Position numbers and translations under genes: made by a program. DNA of 6,725 bases from Actinomycetes bacterium (lineage in GTDB: Bacteria > Actinomycetota > Acidimicrobiia > Spongiisociales > UBA4744), in contig JAHEDM010000153.1 of assembly GCA_024641205.1 (NCBI GenBank), forward strand, positions 1 to 6,725. The letters run 5' to 3'. Under the pieces are notes generated by a model, which saw only the letters and a program-made list of their open reading frames with translations, was not told where the DNA came from and did not search any database. This document shows positions 6,121-6,725 of the stretch, piece after piece. The stretch's first letter is position 1, and every line of letters starts with the position of its first letter.

Positions 6121-6178
6121 TCACTATCAAAAGCATTATACCAATGATGCATCATCAGTCAAGCTATTTTGATGGTGA
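6121..6178. promoter_or_regulatory. Nested inverted repeats, putative operator of the small-protein/CGNR operon
   Basis: There are two inverted repeats on one centre (6149.5). The inner one is the perfect 12-base palindrome ATGATGCATCAT at 6144-6155. The outer arms are TCACTATCAAAA (6121-6132) and TTTTGATGGTGA (6167-6178), complementary at 11 of 12 positions. The inner repeat fills the promoter spacer, one outer arm covers the predicted transcription start, and the other abuts the upstream side of the -35 box. This is the placement expected of a repressor operator. The binding protein is not known; the CGNR product is a candidate by proximity. Confidence 0.6.
6135..6162 (-). promoter_or_regulatory. 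Strong sigma-70-type promoter for the small-protein/CGNR operon
   Basis: Read on the minus strand, TTGACT (6162-6157, 5/6 match) is followed by a 16-base spacer and TATAAT (6140-6135, perfect -10). The predicted transcription start is near 6128, giving a leader of about 30 bases that includes the AGGAG site before ATG 6098. The AT-rich -10 region stands out in this GC-rich DNA. Confidence 0.75.
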
Positions 6179-6241
6179 TGGAGAGGTCGCGCCTTTCCTC
6201 GATTCGCTGCACAACGCACCCGAATCGGGCAAGATCAGTGG

Positions 6242-6725
6242 ATGCTTCTTCGAGAAGTCGTTGCCACATCCGAACAGGTCGCGGCGACACCCAAGCGGCT
6301 CCTCAAAATCGAGCTGCTGGCCCGATTGTTGGGTGGGCTCGCCCCGGATGAGATAGAGATCGGGGTTGGTTTCCTGACGGGAGATCTCCGCCAGGGCACC
6401 ATCGGGGTCGGGTACGCGTCGCTCAATGAGTTGGCCCAACCCGCCGCCGATCCGAAGCTCAGCCTCCTCGACGCCGATCGGTTTCTCACGGACATCGGCA
6501 CCGCAGGCGGACCCGGATCGCAAGCAGAGCGGCGGCGCTTGCTGGACGAACTCATGGGGAGAGCGACAAAGCCCGAGCAGGACTTCCTGGTGCGTCTGAT
6601 CCTCGGGGATCTGCGGCAAGGTGCCTCGGCGGGGATCATGGTCGAAGCTATCGCTCGGGCGGCCGATGTCCCCGCCGCCCTGGTGCGGAGAGCGGCGTTG
6701 TTTCGAGGCGACCTGCGTATCGTGG
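6242..6725 (+). CDS. lig: ATP-dependent DNA ligase, LigB type, N-terminal DNA-binding domain (runs off the window)
   Basis: The frame is open from ATG 6242 to the right edge, 161 complete codons with no stop. The sequence matches the helical N-terminal domain of ATP-dependent DNA ligases as I recall it from Mycobacterium LigB: MLLREVVATSEQVAATPKRL at 1-20, GFLTGDLRQGTIGVGYASL at 43-61, DIGTAGGPGSQAERRRLL at 84-101, and the second half of the domain, EQDFLVRLILGDLRQGASAG at 112-131 with IMVEAIARAADV after it. The catalytic KxDG lysine and the nucleotidyltransferase and OB domains lie beyond the window, so activity cannot be judged. Such ligases seal nicks using ATP and are accessory to the NAD-dependent LigA in actinobacteria. 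The upstream frame has no other start codon down to a stop at 6176. No Shine-Dalgarno is seen, so the transcript may be leaderless. It is divergent from the small-protein/CGNR operon. Confidence 0.92.
   Translation, partial: MLLREVVATSEQVAATPKRLLKIELLARLLGGLAPDEIEIGVGFLTGDLRQGTIGVGYASLNELAQPAADPKLSLLDADRFLTDIGTAGGPGSQAERRRLLDELMGRATKPEQDFLVRLILGDLRQGASAGIMVEAIARAADVPAALVRRAALFRGDLRIV

Noticed and set aside
6099..6155. Earlier ATG starts (6155, 6152) for the 66-residue protein
   Set aside because: They lie within the operator, upstream of the predicted transcription start, whereas ATG 6098 has AGGAG at good spacing.
6164..6639. Minus-strand open frames of 151 and 134 codons at the right end
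   Set aside because: They are antisense to the DNA ligase N-terminal domain, which matches a known family over its whole visible length.

Overview
The window is GC-rich, with many GTG starts, leaderless-looking genes and compact intergenic spaces. Together with a CGNR zinc-finger regulator and a LigB-type ATP-dependent DNA ligase, this points to a chromosomal segment of an actinobacterium. An Acidimicrobiia-like lineage is my best guess, but nothing here proves it. I see no mobile elements, CRISPR array, tRNA or rRNA.

Layout from left to right. (1) The 5' two-thirds or less of a class V aminotransferase-fold PLP enzyme runs leftward out of the window (1-708, minus). It is divergent from (2) a 191-residue protein of unknown function (806-1381, plus) with a strong ribosome binding site. 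(3) A coaxial hairpin at 1386-1422 separates that gene from a convergent minus-strand pair: an S41 C-terminal-processing peptidase predicted to be a lipoprotein (2680-4104), followed 108 bases downstream by a complete acyl-CoA dehydrogenase (1432-2571). (4) Divergent from the peptidase is a plus-strand pair: maf nucleotide pyrophosphatase (4348-4965) and a 77-residue two-helix membrane protein (4991-5224). (5) Two hairpins at 5240-5303 close this unit against a convergent minus-strand operon: a 66-residue basic protein (5898-6098) and a CGNR zinc-finger/ABATE-type regulator (5325-5870). (6) Divergent from that operon, at the right edge, is the N-terminal part of an ATP-dependent DNA ligase (6242 to the end, plus).

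Most genes are housekeeping or metabolic and look unrelated to each other. The most interesting part is 6121-6178. It holds a near-consensus sigma-70-type promoter (TTGACT, 16 bases, TATAAT) for the small-protein/CGNR operon. The promoter sits inside two inverted repeats that share one exact centre: an inner perfect 12-base palindrome and outer 12-base arms matching at 11 of 12 positions. The outer arms cover the predicted transcription start and the stretch just upstream of the -35 box. This looks like an operator. The obvious candidate to bind it is the CGNR protein encoded by the operon itself, though that is inference. A second notable feature is a tandem duplication of a paired-cysteine segment in the N-terminal part of the S41 peptidase.
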